The notes: generated from the letters alone by a model not told the origin. Positions 17,278-25,779 are shown, counted from the first letter of the stretch. The stretch: 64,000 bases of DNA from Hyphomicrobium album (GCF_009708035.1 NZ_WMBQ01000001.1:2051501-2115500), one strand, 5' to 3'. A program made the numbers and translations.

Positions 17278-19566
17278 ATGACCTCCCCGCGCAGTTCGAA
17301 GGCCGCACAAGCGCGGTTCACGGAACAGGAAGCGCTGCAGTTCCATGCGCAGGGCAAGCCTGGCAAGCTCGAGATCACGCCGACCAAGCCGCTGACGACC
17401 CAGCGCGATTTGTCGCTCGCCTATTCGCCGGGGGTCGCCGTGCCCGTGCACGCGATCGCAAACGACCCGGCGACCGTCTACGACTACACGAGCAAGGGCA
17501 ACCTCGTGGCCGTTGTCTCCAACGGCACCGCGATCTTAGGTCTCGGCAATCTCGGCGCGCTCGCTGCCAAGCCGGTCATGGAGGGCAAGGCCGCGCTGTT
17601 CAAGCGCTTCGCCGACATCGACGCCATCGATCTGCTGGTCGACACCGAGGACACCGAGCAGTTCATCAACGCCGTTCGCTATCTCGGCCCGACGTTCGGC
17701 GGCATCAACCTGGAAGACATCCGCGCGCCCGACTGCTTCATCATCGAGCAGCGGCTGAAAGAGCTGCTCGACATCCCCGTATTCCATGACGACCAGCACG
17801 GCACGGCGATCATCGCCGCCGCCGGCCTGATCAACGCGTTGGAGTTGACCGGCCGCGATCTCGAGAGCTGTAAGCTGGTGGTCAACGGCGCCGGGGCCGC
17901 TGGCATCGCCTGTCTCGAGCTCGCGGTATCGATGGGCATTCCGAAGTCCAACGTCATCCTGTGCGACACCAAGGGCGTCGTCTATCAGGGCCGCAAGGAA
18001 GGCATGAACCAGTGGAAGTCGGCGTTCGCCGCCAAGACCAAGGCGCGCACGCTTGCCGAGGCATTGAAGGGCGCCGACGCCTTGTTCGGCCTATCGGTGA
18101 AGGGCGCCGTCACGCAGGACATGGTGCGCTCCATGGCGCCCAAGCCGATCATCTTCGCCATGGCCAACCCCGACCCGGAGATCACGCCCGAGGAGGTCTA
18201 TGCGGTGCGCGACGATGCCATCGTTGCCACCGGCCGTTCCGACTACCCCAACCAGATCAACAACGTATTGGGCTTCCCGTTCATCTTCCGCGGCGCCCTC
18301 GACGTACAAGCCTCGACCATCAACGAGGCAATGAAGGTCGCTGCCGCCGAGGCGCTCGCCCAGCTCGCCCGCGCCGAAGTACCCGACCAGGTCGCCGCTG
18401 CGTTCCACGGCCGGCGCGCCACGTTCGGGCCGGAGTACATCATCCCGGCCCCGTTCGACCCGCGCCTCATCGTCAACATACCGACGGCAGTGGCCAAGGC
18501 CGCGATGGATTCCGGCGTCGCGCGCAAGCCGATCGTCGACATGGACGCCTACGTGGCGAAGCTCGAGGGGCGCCTCGATCCGCTGGCGGGCTGGCTGCAG
18601 TCGACGTTCAGCGCCGTGCGCGCCGATCCCAAGCGCGCCGTCTTCGCCGAGGGCGAAGAGCCGGCGGTGATCCGCGCCGCACACAGCTATTTCAGCCAAG
18701 GTTTCGGCGTGCCGATCCTCATCGGCTCGGCCGACGTGGTACGCGAGCAATTCCGTGCCCTCGGCATGGTGATCCGCCCCGAGTACGAGATCATCGACAC
18801 GCATAAGAACGCGCACATCGAGGAGTTCTCCTCCTACCTCTATGCGCGGCTGCAGCGGCGCGGCTACCTGAAGCGCGACTGCCAGCGGCTCGTCGCCAAC
18901 GAGCGTAACGTAGTGGGTGCGCTAATGGTGGCGCACGGCATGGCGGACGCGCTGGTCAGCGGCGTCACGCGCAACTGGACGAGCGTCTACGACGACGTAC
19001 AGCGCGTGCTCGACCCGGAGCCTGGCCGCAATGTCATCGGCGTCTCGCTGGTGCTACTGCGTGGCCGCGCCGTGCTCGTCGCCGACACCAGCGTGCACGA
19101 CATGCCAACGTCGACCGAGCTGGCCGACATCGCCACGGAAGCAGCTCGGTCGGCGCGCAACTTCGGCATCGAGCCGCGCGTGGCGCTGCTCGCCTACTCG
19201 ACCTTCGGGCAGCCGCGCGGAGAACGCTCGGACGTGGTGCATGAGGCCGTCGCCATCCTGGACGAGCGCCAGGTCGACTTCGAATACGACGGCGACATGG
19301 CAGCGGACGTGGCCCTCAATCGCGACCTGATGCGGCACTATCCGTTCTGCCGGCTGTCGGACACTGCGAACGTACTGGTCATGCCGGCGTTTCACGCCGC
19401 CTCGATCTCCACCAAGATGCTGAAGGAGCTCGGCGGCGCGACGATCATCGGGCCGATCCTGGTGGGCCTGTCGCGCTCGGTGCAGATCTGCGGCTTCGGC
19501 GCCAAGGACAGCGACATCGTCAATATGGCCGCCATCGCCGCCTACGATGCGGGCCGGCGCGGCTAG
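17278..19566 (+). CDS. maeB: NADP-dependent malic enzyme with C-terminal phosphotransacetylase-like domain
   Basis: Oxidative decarboxylation of malate to pyruvate; 762 residues, the long bacterial MaeB/TME architecture. The malic domain (~1-420) has LAYSPGVAVP and the metal-binding region FHDDQHGTAIIAAAGLINAL. Its Rossmann loop is VVNGAGAAGIACLEL. The C-terminal half (~430-762, LVANERNVVGALMVAHGMADALVSG) is a phosphate-acetyltransferase-like regulatory domain. ATG 17278 is taken rather than the GTG two codons upstream. Adjacency to mutS in divergent orientation is the rhizobial arrangement. Confidence 0.95.
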   Translation: MTSPRSSKAAQARFTEQEALQFHAQGKPGKLEITPTKPLTTQRDLSLAYSPGVAVPVHAIANDPATVYDYTSKGNLVAVVSNGTAILGLGNLGALAAKPVMEGKAALFKRFADIDAIDLLVDTEDTEQFINAVRYLGPTFGGINLEDIRAPDCFIIEQRLKELLDIPVFHDDQHGTAIIAAAGLINALELTGRDLESCKLVVNGAGAAGIACLELAVSMGIPKSNVILCDTKGVVYQGRKEGMNQWKSAFAAKTKARTLAEALKGADALFGLSVKGAVTQDMVRSMAPKPIIFAMANPDPEITPEEVYAVRDDAIVATGRSDYPNQINNVLGFPFIFRGALDVQASTINEAMKVAAAEALAQLARAEVPDQVAAAFHGRRATFGPEYIIPAPFDPRLIVNIPTAVAKAAMDSGVARKPIVDMDAYVAKLEGRLDPLAGWLQSTFSAVRADPKRAVFAEGEEPAVIRAAHSYFSQGFGVPILIGSADVVREQFRALGMVIRPEYEIIDTHKNAHIEEFSSYLYARLQRRGYLKRDCQRLVANERNVVGALMVAHGMADALVSGVTRNWTSVYDDVQRVLDPEPGRNVIGVSLVLLRGRAVLVADTSVHDMPTSTELADIATEAARSARNFGIEPRVALLAYSTFGQPRGERSDVVHEAVAILDERQVDFEYDGDMAADVALNRDLMRHYPFCRLSDTANVLVMPAFHAASISTKMLKELGGATIIGPILVGLSRSVQICGFGAKDSDIVNMAAIAAYDAGRRG

Positions 19567-19569
19567 CGA

Positions 19570-20784
19570 TCAGTCGCTGGCAAGGATCATGTTGCGCACC
19601 AACGGATAGATCTGTCCTTCCCACTTGCGTCCGCTGAACACGCCGTAGTGCCCGACACCCGCCTGCATGTGGTGCCGCTTCATGTGCGGGCGCAGGCTGG
19701 TGCAGAGGTCGTGCGCGGAGGCCGTCTGCCCCAGCGCGCAGATGTCGTCGCGCTCGCCTTCGACCGTCAGCAGCGCCGTCTTGCGGATCGCCTTGAGATC
19801 GACCGGCGCGCCCCGGTAGGTCAGCTCGCCCTTTGGCAGACGCGCTTCCTGGAACACCCACTGCACCGTCTCGAGATAGAACTCGGCGGAGAGATCGAGC
19901 ACGGCGAAATACTCGTCGTAGAACGTCTTGATGACCTGCGCCTTCTCGTGCTCGCCGTTGCGCAGGTGCTCGTAGAGTTCCTGGTGCGCGTTGTAGTGCC
20001 GATTGATGTTCATCGACACGAAGGCGGTGAGCTGCACGAAGCCCGGATAGACGCGGCGCCCGGCGCCCGGATATTTCCACGGGACGCGGGCGATGAGGTT
20101 GCGCTCAAACCAACTCATCGGCTTGCCCGTCGCCAGCTTGTTCACTTTGGTCGGGTTGACGCGCGTGTCGATAGGGCCGGCCATCAGCGTCATGCTGGCG
20201 GGCTGCGCGGCGTTGCCATCGGCCGCCATCACTGCCACGGCGGCGAGTGCCTGTACGCAGGGCTGGCAAACGGCGACGAGGTGCGCGCCGGGGCCTAACG
20301 CTTCGAGGAAGCGGATGACGTAGGCGATGTAGTCGTCGAAGCCGAACTGGCCGGCGTCGGCGCTCACGTCGCGCGCGTTGTGCCAATCGGTGATGTAGAC
20401 GTCATGATCCGGAAGTAGCGTGCGCACCGTGTTGCGCAACAGCGTCGCGAAGTGGCCCGACAACGGCGCCACGACGAGGACGCGCGGCTGCTCGAGGTCG
20501 ATGTCCTTCTTGAAGCGGAGGAGCGTGCCGAAGGGCAGCGCGAGCACCGGCTCCTCGGTGACCTCGACCTCGCGATTGCCGACCGTAACGGCCGGAATGG
20601 CGTATTCCGGCCTGGCGTGGGTCAGCCCGGCGCGGGCGATCAGCTCGTAGGCGGCCGACAAATTGCGGACGATCGGCACGTTCACCTGGCTACCCCAGGT
20701 GCCGAGCATGGCGAGCGATGAGCGCGCGAGCGTCTTGGCCGGCTCAACCAGGTCGGCGTGGGCTTGATAGGCGAGGTAGAGCAT
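19570..20784 (-). CDS. phaZ: Intracellular poly(3-hydroxybutyrate) depolymerase
   Basis: Alpha/beta-hydrolase-like enzyme of 404 residues that mobilises storage PHB granules. The start MLYLAYQAHADLVEPAKTLA is typical of the PhaZ1/PhaZ2 family. The nucleophile is a Cys rather than Ser, in HLVAVCQPCVQALAAVA, as in the Cupriavidus intracellular enzyme. Further active-site blocks are VEGERDDICALGQTASAHDL and the His segment AGVGHYGVFSGRKW. It is convergent with maeB (three bases between stops). Presence implies a PHB-storing organism; synthase genes are not in the window. Confidence 0.93.
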   Translation of the reverse strand: MLYLAYQAHADLVEPAKTLARSSLAMLGTWGSQVNVPIVRNLSAAYELIARAGLTHARPEYAIPAVTVGNREVEVTEEPVLALPFGTLLRFKKDIDLEQPRVLVVAPLSGHFATLLRNTVRTLLPDHDVYITDWHNARDVSADAGQFGFDDYIAYVIRFLEALGPGAHLVAVCQPCVQALAAVAVMAADGNAAQPASMTLMAGPIDTRVNPTKVNKLATGKPMSWFERNLIARVPWKYPGAGRRVYPGFVQLTAFVSMNINRHYNAHQELYEHLRNGEHEKAQVIKTFYDEYFAVLDLSAEFYLETVQWVFQEARLPKGELTYRGAPVDLKAIRKTALLTVEGERDDICALGQTASAHDLCTSLRPHMKRHHMQAGVGHYGVFSGRKWEGQIYPLVRNMILASD

Positions 20785-20942
20785 CTCGTCTCATTCGGCG
20801 GAGGGGCCACAACGCGGCTGAATCTTGCGATTGCCTATTGTGCGGCGCACAAACGCTAGTGCAATCTGGGTCCCGGTGCGAGAGCTTTTTTGCAACATGC
20901 GTGATGAAGCCCCCGCCGGGCCGTGATTAAAGGATAGGCACA

Positions 20943-21599
20943 ATGGCAACAGCGGTGCTCACCATCAGCAGCAAGAACTACTCGTCGTGGTCGCTACGCG
21001 GCTGGCTGCTCTGCAAGATGGCGGGGCTCGAGTTCCACGAGGAGGTGATGTCGGCAGACGACCCGTCGACCCGCGCCGAGCTGTTGCTGCTGTCGCCGTC
21101 GTTTCTGGTCCCCTGCCTCGTGCACGAGGGGATCAAGGTCTGGGACACCCTGGCCATCGCCGAATACTTGGCCGAGCTCAGCCCCGAGGCGGGCCTGCTG
21201 CCCACGGACGCCGCCGCGCGGGCGCACTGCCGGGCCGTATCGGGCGAAATGCACTCGGGCTTCCACAATCTCCGCTCGGCGCTGCCGATGAACCTCAAGG
21301 CCCAGCACGAGGGTTATTCCGTGTGGTCAGGCGCCCGCGGCGACATCGAGCGCGTCTGCGCGATTTGGCGCGAATGCCTCGACACCTATGGCGGTCCGTA
21401 TCTCTTCGGGGGCGCGCCCACCATGGCCGACGCGATGTATGCGCCGGTGTGCACGCGTTTCCTAACATACGATGTGAAGCTAGATAGCGATTGTGCCGGA
21501 TATTGCAGGACAATTTCAGATTGGCCGGCGATGATCGAATGGACCGAGGCGGCGCGACTGGAGCCTGACGAGCTCGAGGAACTCGATGTTGAGTTTTGA
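20943..21599 (+). CDS. Glutathione S-transferase family protein
   Basis: Thioredoxin-fold N-terminal domain (1-~80, TISSKNYSSWSLRGWLLCK, then FLVPCLVHEGIKVWDTLAIAEYLAE) and all-helical C-terminal domain; 218 residues. The Ser/Tyr-rich SSWSLR segment is typical of the YfcF/zeta-like or uncharacterised proteobacterial GSTs that act on varied electrophiles. AAAGGA sits six bases before the ATG. The preceding ~150 bases form a divergent promoter region with phaZ. Substrate unknown. Confidence 0.88.
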   Translation: MATAVLTISSKNYSSWSLRGWLLCKMAGLEFHEEVMSADDPSTRAELLLLSPSFLVPCLVHEGIKVWDTLAIAEYLAELSPEAGLLPTDAAARAHCRAVSGEMHSGFHNLRSALPMNLKAQHEGYSVWSGARGDIERVCAIWRECLDTYGGPYLFGGAPTMADAMYAPVCTRFLTYDVKLDSDCAGYCRTISDWPAMIEWTEAARLEPDELEELDVEF

Positions 21600-21925
21600 G
21601 CCCTAAAGCGGCTTGCATTTCTCACATTCCGCAACAGGCAGCCTCAACAAGCCACTGAATTTACTGGCATTAATAAATTGCAAAACGTTCGGCAATTTCG
21701 GCCGGAATTCTTCCCCCGTGCCCCATTGATGCTTTTCGCCGCAGCGACGCGATCACAAATTGCGTCGTGGCAAACGTTAATGGTTTCTTAACGCCAGCCC
21801 CACTTCCGAGCGATTTAGCGGCTAAGGTGCAAATGCAAGCCATTCCGCTATCGGTTAGCTGAATTGGGGTTGAATTAACCTTTTCTTTTCCTTAATTAAG
21901 GTCCCATTACCAGTGGGGGTCTTGA
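21600..21925 (+). promoter_or_regulatory. AT-rich upstream region of cqsA with three inverted repeats
   Basis: No gene is visible in these 326 bases. The stretch is clearly more AT-rich than its surroundings. Dyads seen: CGACGC-N11-GCGTCG at 21745-21767, CGTTAA-N7-TTAACG at 21775-21793, an imperfect GGTTGAATTAACC at 21868-21880, and the perfect 12-mer CCTTAATTAAGG at 21890-21901, only 24 bases before the cqsA GTG. The GGGGGT at 21914-21920 is the likely ribosome-binding site. The dyads are candidate operators; the factor that binds them is unknown. Confidence 0.5.
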
Positions 21926-23368
21926 GTGCTGTTTCGCGTCACAAATAAGCGGCCTGCTTTACGGCCAAAAGAGCTCGCTGGGCCGGTAATCCCGCGGGAG
22001 CCGGAATTCCTCCGTGCTCGCGTTGACGATTACCACGTTCGCCGGAAAGTCGACCTTTGGCAGGGGTGCCATCCCCTGCAGGGCCGGACACCGCGTCCTG
22101 GCGACATCAAGGTCCGCAGCAACGACTATCTTTGTCTTGCCGACCATCCCCACGTCATCGAAAGCGAGATCGCCGCGCTGCGCACCGGCGGTCATGGCGA
22201 TGCCGTCTCCCGCGTTTGGGTGCATCACGAGCGCGATGTCATTTGCGAGTTCGAGCAGCGCGTCGCCCAGCTGATGCGCGCCGAGGACTGCGTCGTTTGC
22301 GCGTCGGGCTATACGGCGAACGTCGGCCTCATCCAGTCGTTCGCGACCCGGGGCGCCCCCGTCTATCTCGACATGAAGGCGCACATCTCGCTGCACGAAG
22401 GCGTGGTGAGCGCCGGCGCGCGGCCCGTATTGTTCCGCCACAACGACCCGCAATCGCTCGATCGCATGCTGGCGCAGAACGGCCCCGGCCTCGTCTGCGT
22501 CGATGCCCTGTACAGCACCGACGGAGACCTCGCACCGCTCAAGGAGTTCGTCGAGGTTTGCGAGCGCCACGGCGGCGCCCTCGTGGTCGACGAAACGCAC
22601 TCTTTCGGTGCCCAGGGACCCGGCGGAGCCGGTCTCGTCGTCGCTGCTGGCCTCGCTGAGCGCGTTCACTTCCGGACGGTAGGACTTTCCAAGGCCGTCG
22701 CGAGCCGTGGCGGCCTCGTGGTGTCATCGCGCCGCAACATCGAATACTTCCGCTACGAGTCCCTGCCGACGATCTTCAGCACCTCCGTGATGCAGCACGA
22801 GGTTGCTGGATTCGATGCCGTGCTCGACATCTTGCAGCGCGAGGATTGGCGCCGCGACAAGCTGCATGCCAACCACACGTACCTCCGCCAGGGGCTCGAC
22901 GCGCTCGGCTACAACGTGGCGGCGTCGAAGACGCAGATCATCGCCCTCGAGCCGGGCGACATCCGCCAGACGACCGTCTTGCGTGATGCGCTCGAGAAGC
23001 GCGGAGTCTTCGGCGCGATCTTCTTTCCGCCGGCGACACCGGACAAGCGGTGCATCATCCGCTTCACGGTGAACTGCGGACTGAGCCGGCACGAGCTCGA
23101 TCGCATCATCGAGGTTTGCGGCGAGATCCGCGAGGAAGTGGGGATGGCCGAGTGGCGCTCCACGAAGCGCAAGTTCGCGGGCGGTGCGGGCACGGTACAA
23201 GCGACCAAGCAGCGCGAGAAAGCGGCAGCCTCTCGCCTAGGCCGCAGCCGCGTTCTCAATAGCTGGCTGAACAACCGGAAGCTCAATCGTGAAGGAGGTT
23301 CCGACGTTGACCTTGGAACGACACGAGATCGTGCCTCCGGCCCCCTCGACAATCATCCGGCAAAATGA
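21926..23368 (+). CDS. cqsA: CqsA/LqsA-type alpha-hydroxyketone autoinducer synthase
   Basis: PLP-dependent alpha-oxoamine synthase fold, 480 residues. CqsA/LqsA enzymes condense an acyl-CoA with an amino acid or SAM to make CAI-1/LAI-1 type signals. Blocks align with Vibrio cholerae CqsA rather than with ALAS or KBL: SNDYLCLADHP (65-75), CASGYTANVGLIQSF (125-139), KAHISLHEG (151-159), CVDALYSTDGDLAPLKEFV (191-209), VVDETHSFGAQGPGGAGL (220-237), Schiff-base Lys256 in VGLSKAVASRGG and LPTIFSTSVMQHEVAGF (280-296). GTG start with GGGGGT upstream. The core ends near residue 405; the ~75-residue tail is unusual and its last 44 codons overlap the convergent kinase gene. Other oxoamine synthases remain a less likely alternative. 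Confidence 0.88.
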   Translation: MLFRVTNKRPALRPKELAGPVIPREPEFLRARVDDYHVRRKVDLWQGCHPLQGRTPRPGDIKVRSNDYLCLADHPHVIESEIAALRTGGHGDAVSRVWVHHERDVICEFEQRVAQLMRAEDCVVCASGYTANVGLIQSFATRGAPVYLDMKAHISLHEGVVSAGARPVLFRHNDPQSLDRMLAQNGPGLVCVDALYSTDGDLAPLKEFVEVCERHGGALVVDETHSFGAQGPGGAGLVVAAGLAERVHFRTVGLSKAVASRGGLVVSSRRNIEYFRYESLPTIFSTSVMQHEVAGFDAVLDILQREDWRRDKLHANHTYLRQGLDALGYNVAASKTQIIALEPGDIRQTTVLRDALEKRGVFGAIFFPPATPDKRCIIRFTVNCGLSRHELDRIIEVCGEIREEVGMAEWRSTKRKFAGGAGTVQATKQREKAAASRLGRSRVLNSWLNNRKLNREGGSDVDLGTTRDRASGPLDNHPAK

Positions 23369-24592
23369 CAAGCCGAGACCGGTGCCGACACCCGGACGCT
23401 GGGCCGACACGAAGGGGATGAACACGTAGTTCAAGATTTCCGGCGGAATGCCGTCGCCCGTATCGGAGATGACGATCGTGTTGGCGTGGCCGCCGCGCCG
23501 AAGCTCGATCGACAGATGATTCTCGTCGCCGTCGCGCGCCTCGATTGCCCGCAGGCCGTTCTTCAACAGGTTGAACAGCACGTGGGTCATCAGAAGATCC
23601 GACCCGCGGAACTCGAAGTCCTCCTCGAGACTGGTGCGCACGAGGTCGCGCTGGTTGGGTTTGAAGCTGTACCGCTCCAGCGCCAGCGAGACGATCTTGC
23701 TCATGCTGTGCAGTTCGGCGGTCGGGGCGCCGCGGTGATGCTGCGCCACGTTGGTGAGCAATAGATCGATGACTGAGTTTGCCGCGGTGATGTGCTGACG
23801 CACGCGCCGGTGCGAGGCGGTCAGCTTGTCGCGAATTGGCGAGTCCGGCAGGCGTGCCAAGAGACGCTCGCAGCCGTCTGCCTCGAACCGAATACCGGTG
23901 AGCGGAGTACGGCATTCGTGAGCAACCTGGCTCGCCAGCGACGCCGCCGCCTTGAGCTTCTCCCGCGCGATGAGGTTGTCGCTGTAGGCAAGGCCGAGGA
24001 AGCCGGTCAGTGCGAAGATCAGGATCGGCAACGTCATCCAGTAGCCCGCCGGGATTGGGGCGCCCCCGGTCACCATGAGGTAGGCAACGAGCGCCGCGAC
24101 GGAACCCAAGATCAGCACGACGATCGCGTTGACGAGGTCATAGAGCAGGACGACGTAAATCAATGCCGCGAGTGTCGACATCTCCCACGCGTTGCTGTCG
24201 TTCAGGAGCAGCATCAGCGTGAAGAAGAACGGCAGGCAGTAGAGGAAGGTGAAGTACGAGAACGGCACGGTGTAGGCCCGCCAGGCGTACGGCCACCACT
24301 GGGTCAGGGCCAAGGCGAGGCAGAGGCCAGTGCCAATGCCACGCAGCCACATGCTTTCGTACGGCTGAGGTAGGACGTACGTCCACACCAAGTAGAAAAC
24401 CGGAAAGCCGATGACGCCGATGATCGCCGCGGCTTGAATCTTGCGCTGAGCGTGCGCGTGATACTCGACGTATCGGCGGGAAAGATCGTGAATCAGACGC
24501 GTCAAAATGGACGGCCGCGGCTTCGGCTCGTTAAGGCCGCCGATGCCTCTCGCACCAGACTTTAGCGAAAGTCGTTCTGACAATTGAAACAT
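23237..24592 (-). CDS. cqsS: CqsS/LqsS-type membrane sensor histidine kinase without receiver
   Basis: 451-residue kinase with six predicted membrane helices (~52-205), then HisKA and HATPase domains. The sensor matches V. cholerae CqsS: GFPVFYLVWTYVLPQPYES (62-80), YCLPFFFTLMLLLND (118-132) and WEMS (136-139); the last matches CqsS W104-x-x-S107, known to contact CAI-1. The phospho-accepting His is H225 (QVAHECRTPL), with N box NLLKNGL (341-347) and G boxes DTGDGIPPE (377-385) and GTGLGLSF (403-410). Unlike Vibrio CqsS there is no C-terminal receiver, as in Legionella LqsS. It diverges from the receiver gene at 24691 and converges on cqsA with a 132-bp overlap. Confidence 0.9.
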   Translation of the reverse strand: MFQLSERLSLKSGARGIGGLNEPKPRPSILTRLIHDLSRRYVEYHAHAQRKIQAAAIIGVIGFPVFYLVWTYVLPQPYESMWLRGIGTGLCLALALTQWWPYAWRAYTVPFSYFTFLYCLPFFFTLMLLLNDSNAWEMSTLAALIYVVLLYDLVNAIVVLILGSVAALVAYLMVTGGAPIPAGYWMTLPILIFALTGFLGLAYSDNLIAREKLKAAASLASQVAHECRTPLTGIRFEADGCERLLARLPDSPIRDKLTASHRRVRQHITAANSVIDLLLTNVAQHHRGAPTAELHSMSKIVSLALERYSFKPNQRDLVRTSLEEDFEFRGSDLLMTHVLFNLLKNGLRAIEARDGDENHLSIELRRGGHANTIVISDTGDGIPPEILNYVFIPFVSAQRPGVGTGLGLSFCRMIVEGAGGTISCRSKVNVGTSFTIELPVVQPAIENAAAA

Positions 24593-24611
24593 TTAAACTT
24601 TTAACCGTCGC

Positions 24612-24629
24612 CGTACCGGATCCGATACG
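24612..24629. promoter_or_regulatory. Candidate operator in the divergent cqsS / response-regulator promoter
   Basis: CGTACCGGATCCGATACG is an 18-bp near-perfect dyad centred on GGATCC. It lies in the 98-base gap between the divergent starts of the sensor kinase (24592) and the receiver protein (24691). A single regulator bound here could control both genes. The prediction rests on symmetry and position only. Confidence 0.35.
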
Positions 24630-24690
24630 AAACCGTAGTACGAAAGGTCCTTACGGAAAGTGCATTCACCCGGCTAGGGCTTAAGCTTCC

Positions 24691-25662
24691 ATGACGCCGT
24701 TCTACCACCCGACTTCGATCCTCGTTCTCGATGATGATCCGCTTTTTCTAGAAAGCCTGGATTTTCAGTTTAGCGAGGAAGTGTCGTGTCAAACGTTTAC
24801 TCGTCCCGACGCCGCCCTCGAGCATCTGCGCGCCCAGTCGACGCAGCATCCGAATTTTGCCCGTTACTTCAAAGACGTCTCGGACATGGACCTGGGATCT
24901 GAGACGCGATTCGGCGACCGCCTTCTGCGCCTACAGCTTTCGGAGTTGCGCTCGGTGATCGAGGACAGAGCGCGCCAGCAGCGCGTCTCGGTCGCCGTCG
25001 TCGATTATGACATGCCGAAAATGACGGGCGTCGAGTTCTGCCGCGCCATTCGCGACTTGCCGGTGAGAACCATCCTGCTGACCGGCAAGGCCGGTCTGGA
25101 GACCGCGATCTCGGCCTTCAACGAGGGCGTCATCGATTGCTTCCTGCAGAAGCAGGACTCTGGCGTCACGGTTGCCCTACGCCGCGAGATCAAACGCCTC
25201 CAGGAGGAGTACTTCGCCGACATCTCGGCGCCCATCGCCAGCGCGTTGGCCCTGCAGCGGCCTTGCTTCTTCTCCGACCCGAGCTTCGTCGCGCTCCTCA
25301 AGGAGGTCATGGAGAAAAACAGTATCGTCGAGCACTACGTATGCGCGGGGCCACCCGGCGTGATGATGCGCGACGCTGACGGCAACGAGTCGTTCCTCTT
25401 GGTCTCGGACGGCGAGCGGGTGAACAACCAGTGCGAGGCAGCGGAGACCCAGCAGGCGCCCGCCGACATGGTTCAGCTGCTGCGCACACGCAAGGCACAG
25501 GCTTGGTTTCCGACGCAAGAGGGCCTCTACCATCCGGATTACGAAAAGAACTGGGCCCGCTTCATCTGGCCGGCACAGTTGCTGCCGGGATCGGGGGCAT
25601 GGAGCTACAGCGTCATCCGCCACGGCCAGACGGTTGAAGAACCGCTGAGTCGCACGGCCTGA
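24691..25662 (+). CDS. Atypical response regulator paired with the CqsS-like kinase
   Basis: 323 residues. The receiver has the acidic pocket LVLDDDP (11-17), phospho-acceptor Asp105 in VVDYDMPKMTG, conserved Thr in ILLTGKAG and Lys in CFLQKQD. Between the first helix and the phosphorylated strand it carries an insertion of roughly 40-50 residues (~45-98), so the receiver is longer than usual. The C-terminal ~160 residues show no recognisable helix-turn-helix or enzymatic motif and end in PGSGAWSYSVIRHGQTVEE. Legionella LqsR is likewise an atypical receiver protein beside LqsS. The likely job is to receive phosphate from the kinase encoded divergently; the output is unknown. Confidence 0.8.
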   Translation: MTPFYHPTSILVLDDDPLFLESLDFQFSEEVSCQTFTRPDAALEHLRAQSTQHPNFARYFKDVSDMDLGSETRFGDRLLRLQLSELRSVIEDRARQQRVSVAVVDYDMPKMTGVEFCRAIRDLPVRTILLTGKAGLETAISAFNEGVIDCFLQKQDSGVTVALRREIKRLQEEYFADISAPIASALALQRPCFFSDPSFVALLKEVMEKNSIVEHYVCAGPPGVMMRDADGNESFLLVSDGERVNNQCEAAETQQAPADMVQLLRTRKAQAWFPTQEGLYHPDYEKNWARFIWPAQLLPGSGAWSYSVIRHGQTVEEPLSRTA

Positions 25663-25779
25663 GCGAAATTCGCTACTATTGAACAGGAATAACTCTGCCG
25701 GACCGCAACTTCGTGCTCCTCGGCGAGCGTCCGATTCTGCGTAATTGCTTGAGGTGATTCGGGCGCGCGCGGGGGAACG

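Noticed and set aside
21926-23368. 5-aminolevulinate synthase or 2-amino-3-ketobutyrate ligase
   Set aside because: The SNDYL, YST-G-APL and VDETHS blocks are shared by the whole family, but AHISLHEG, the LPTIFSTS segment, the missing ALAS-specific motifs and the CqsS-like neighbour favour CqsA/LqsA.
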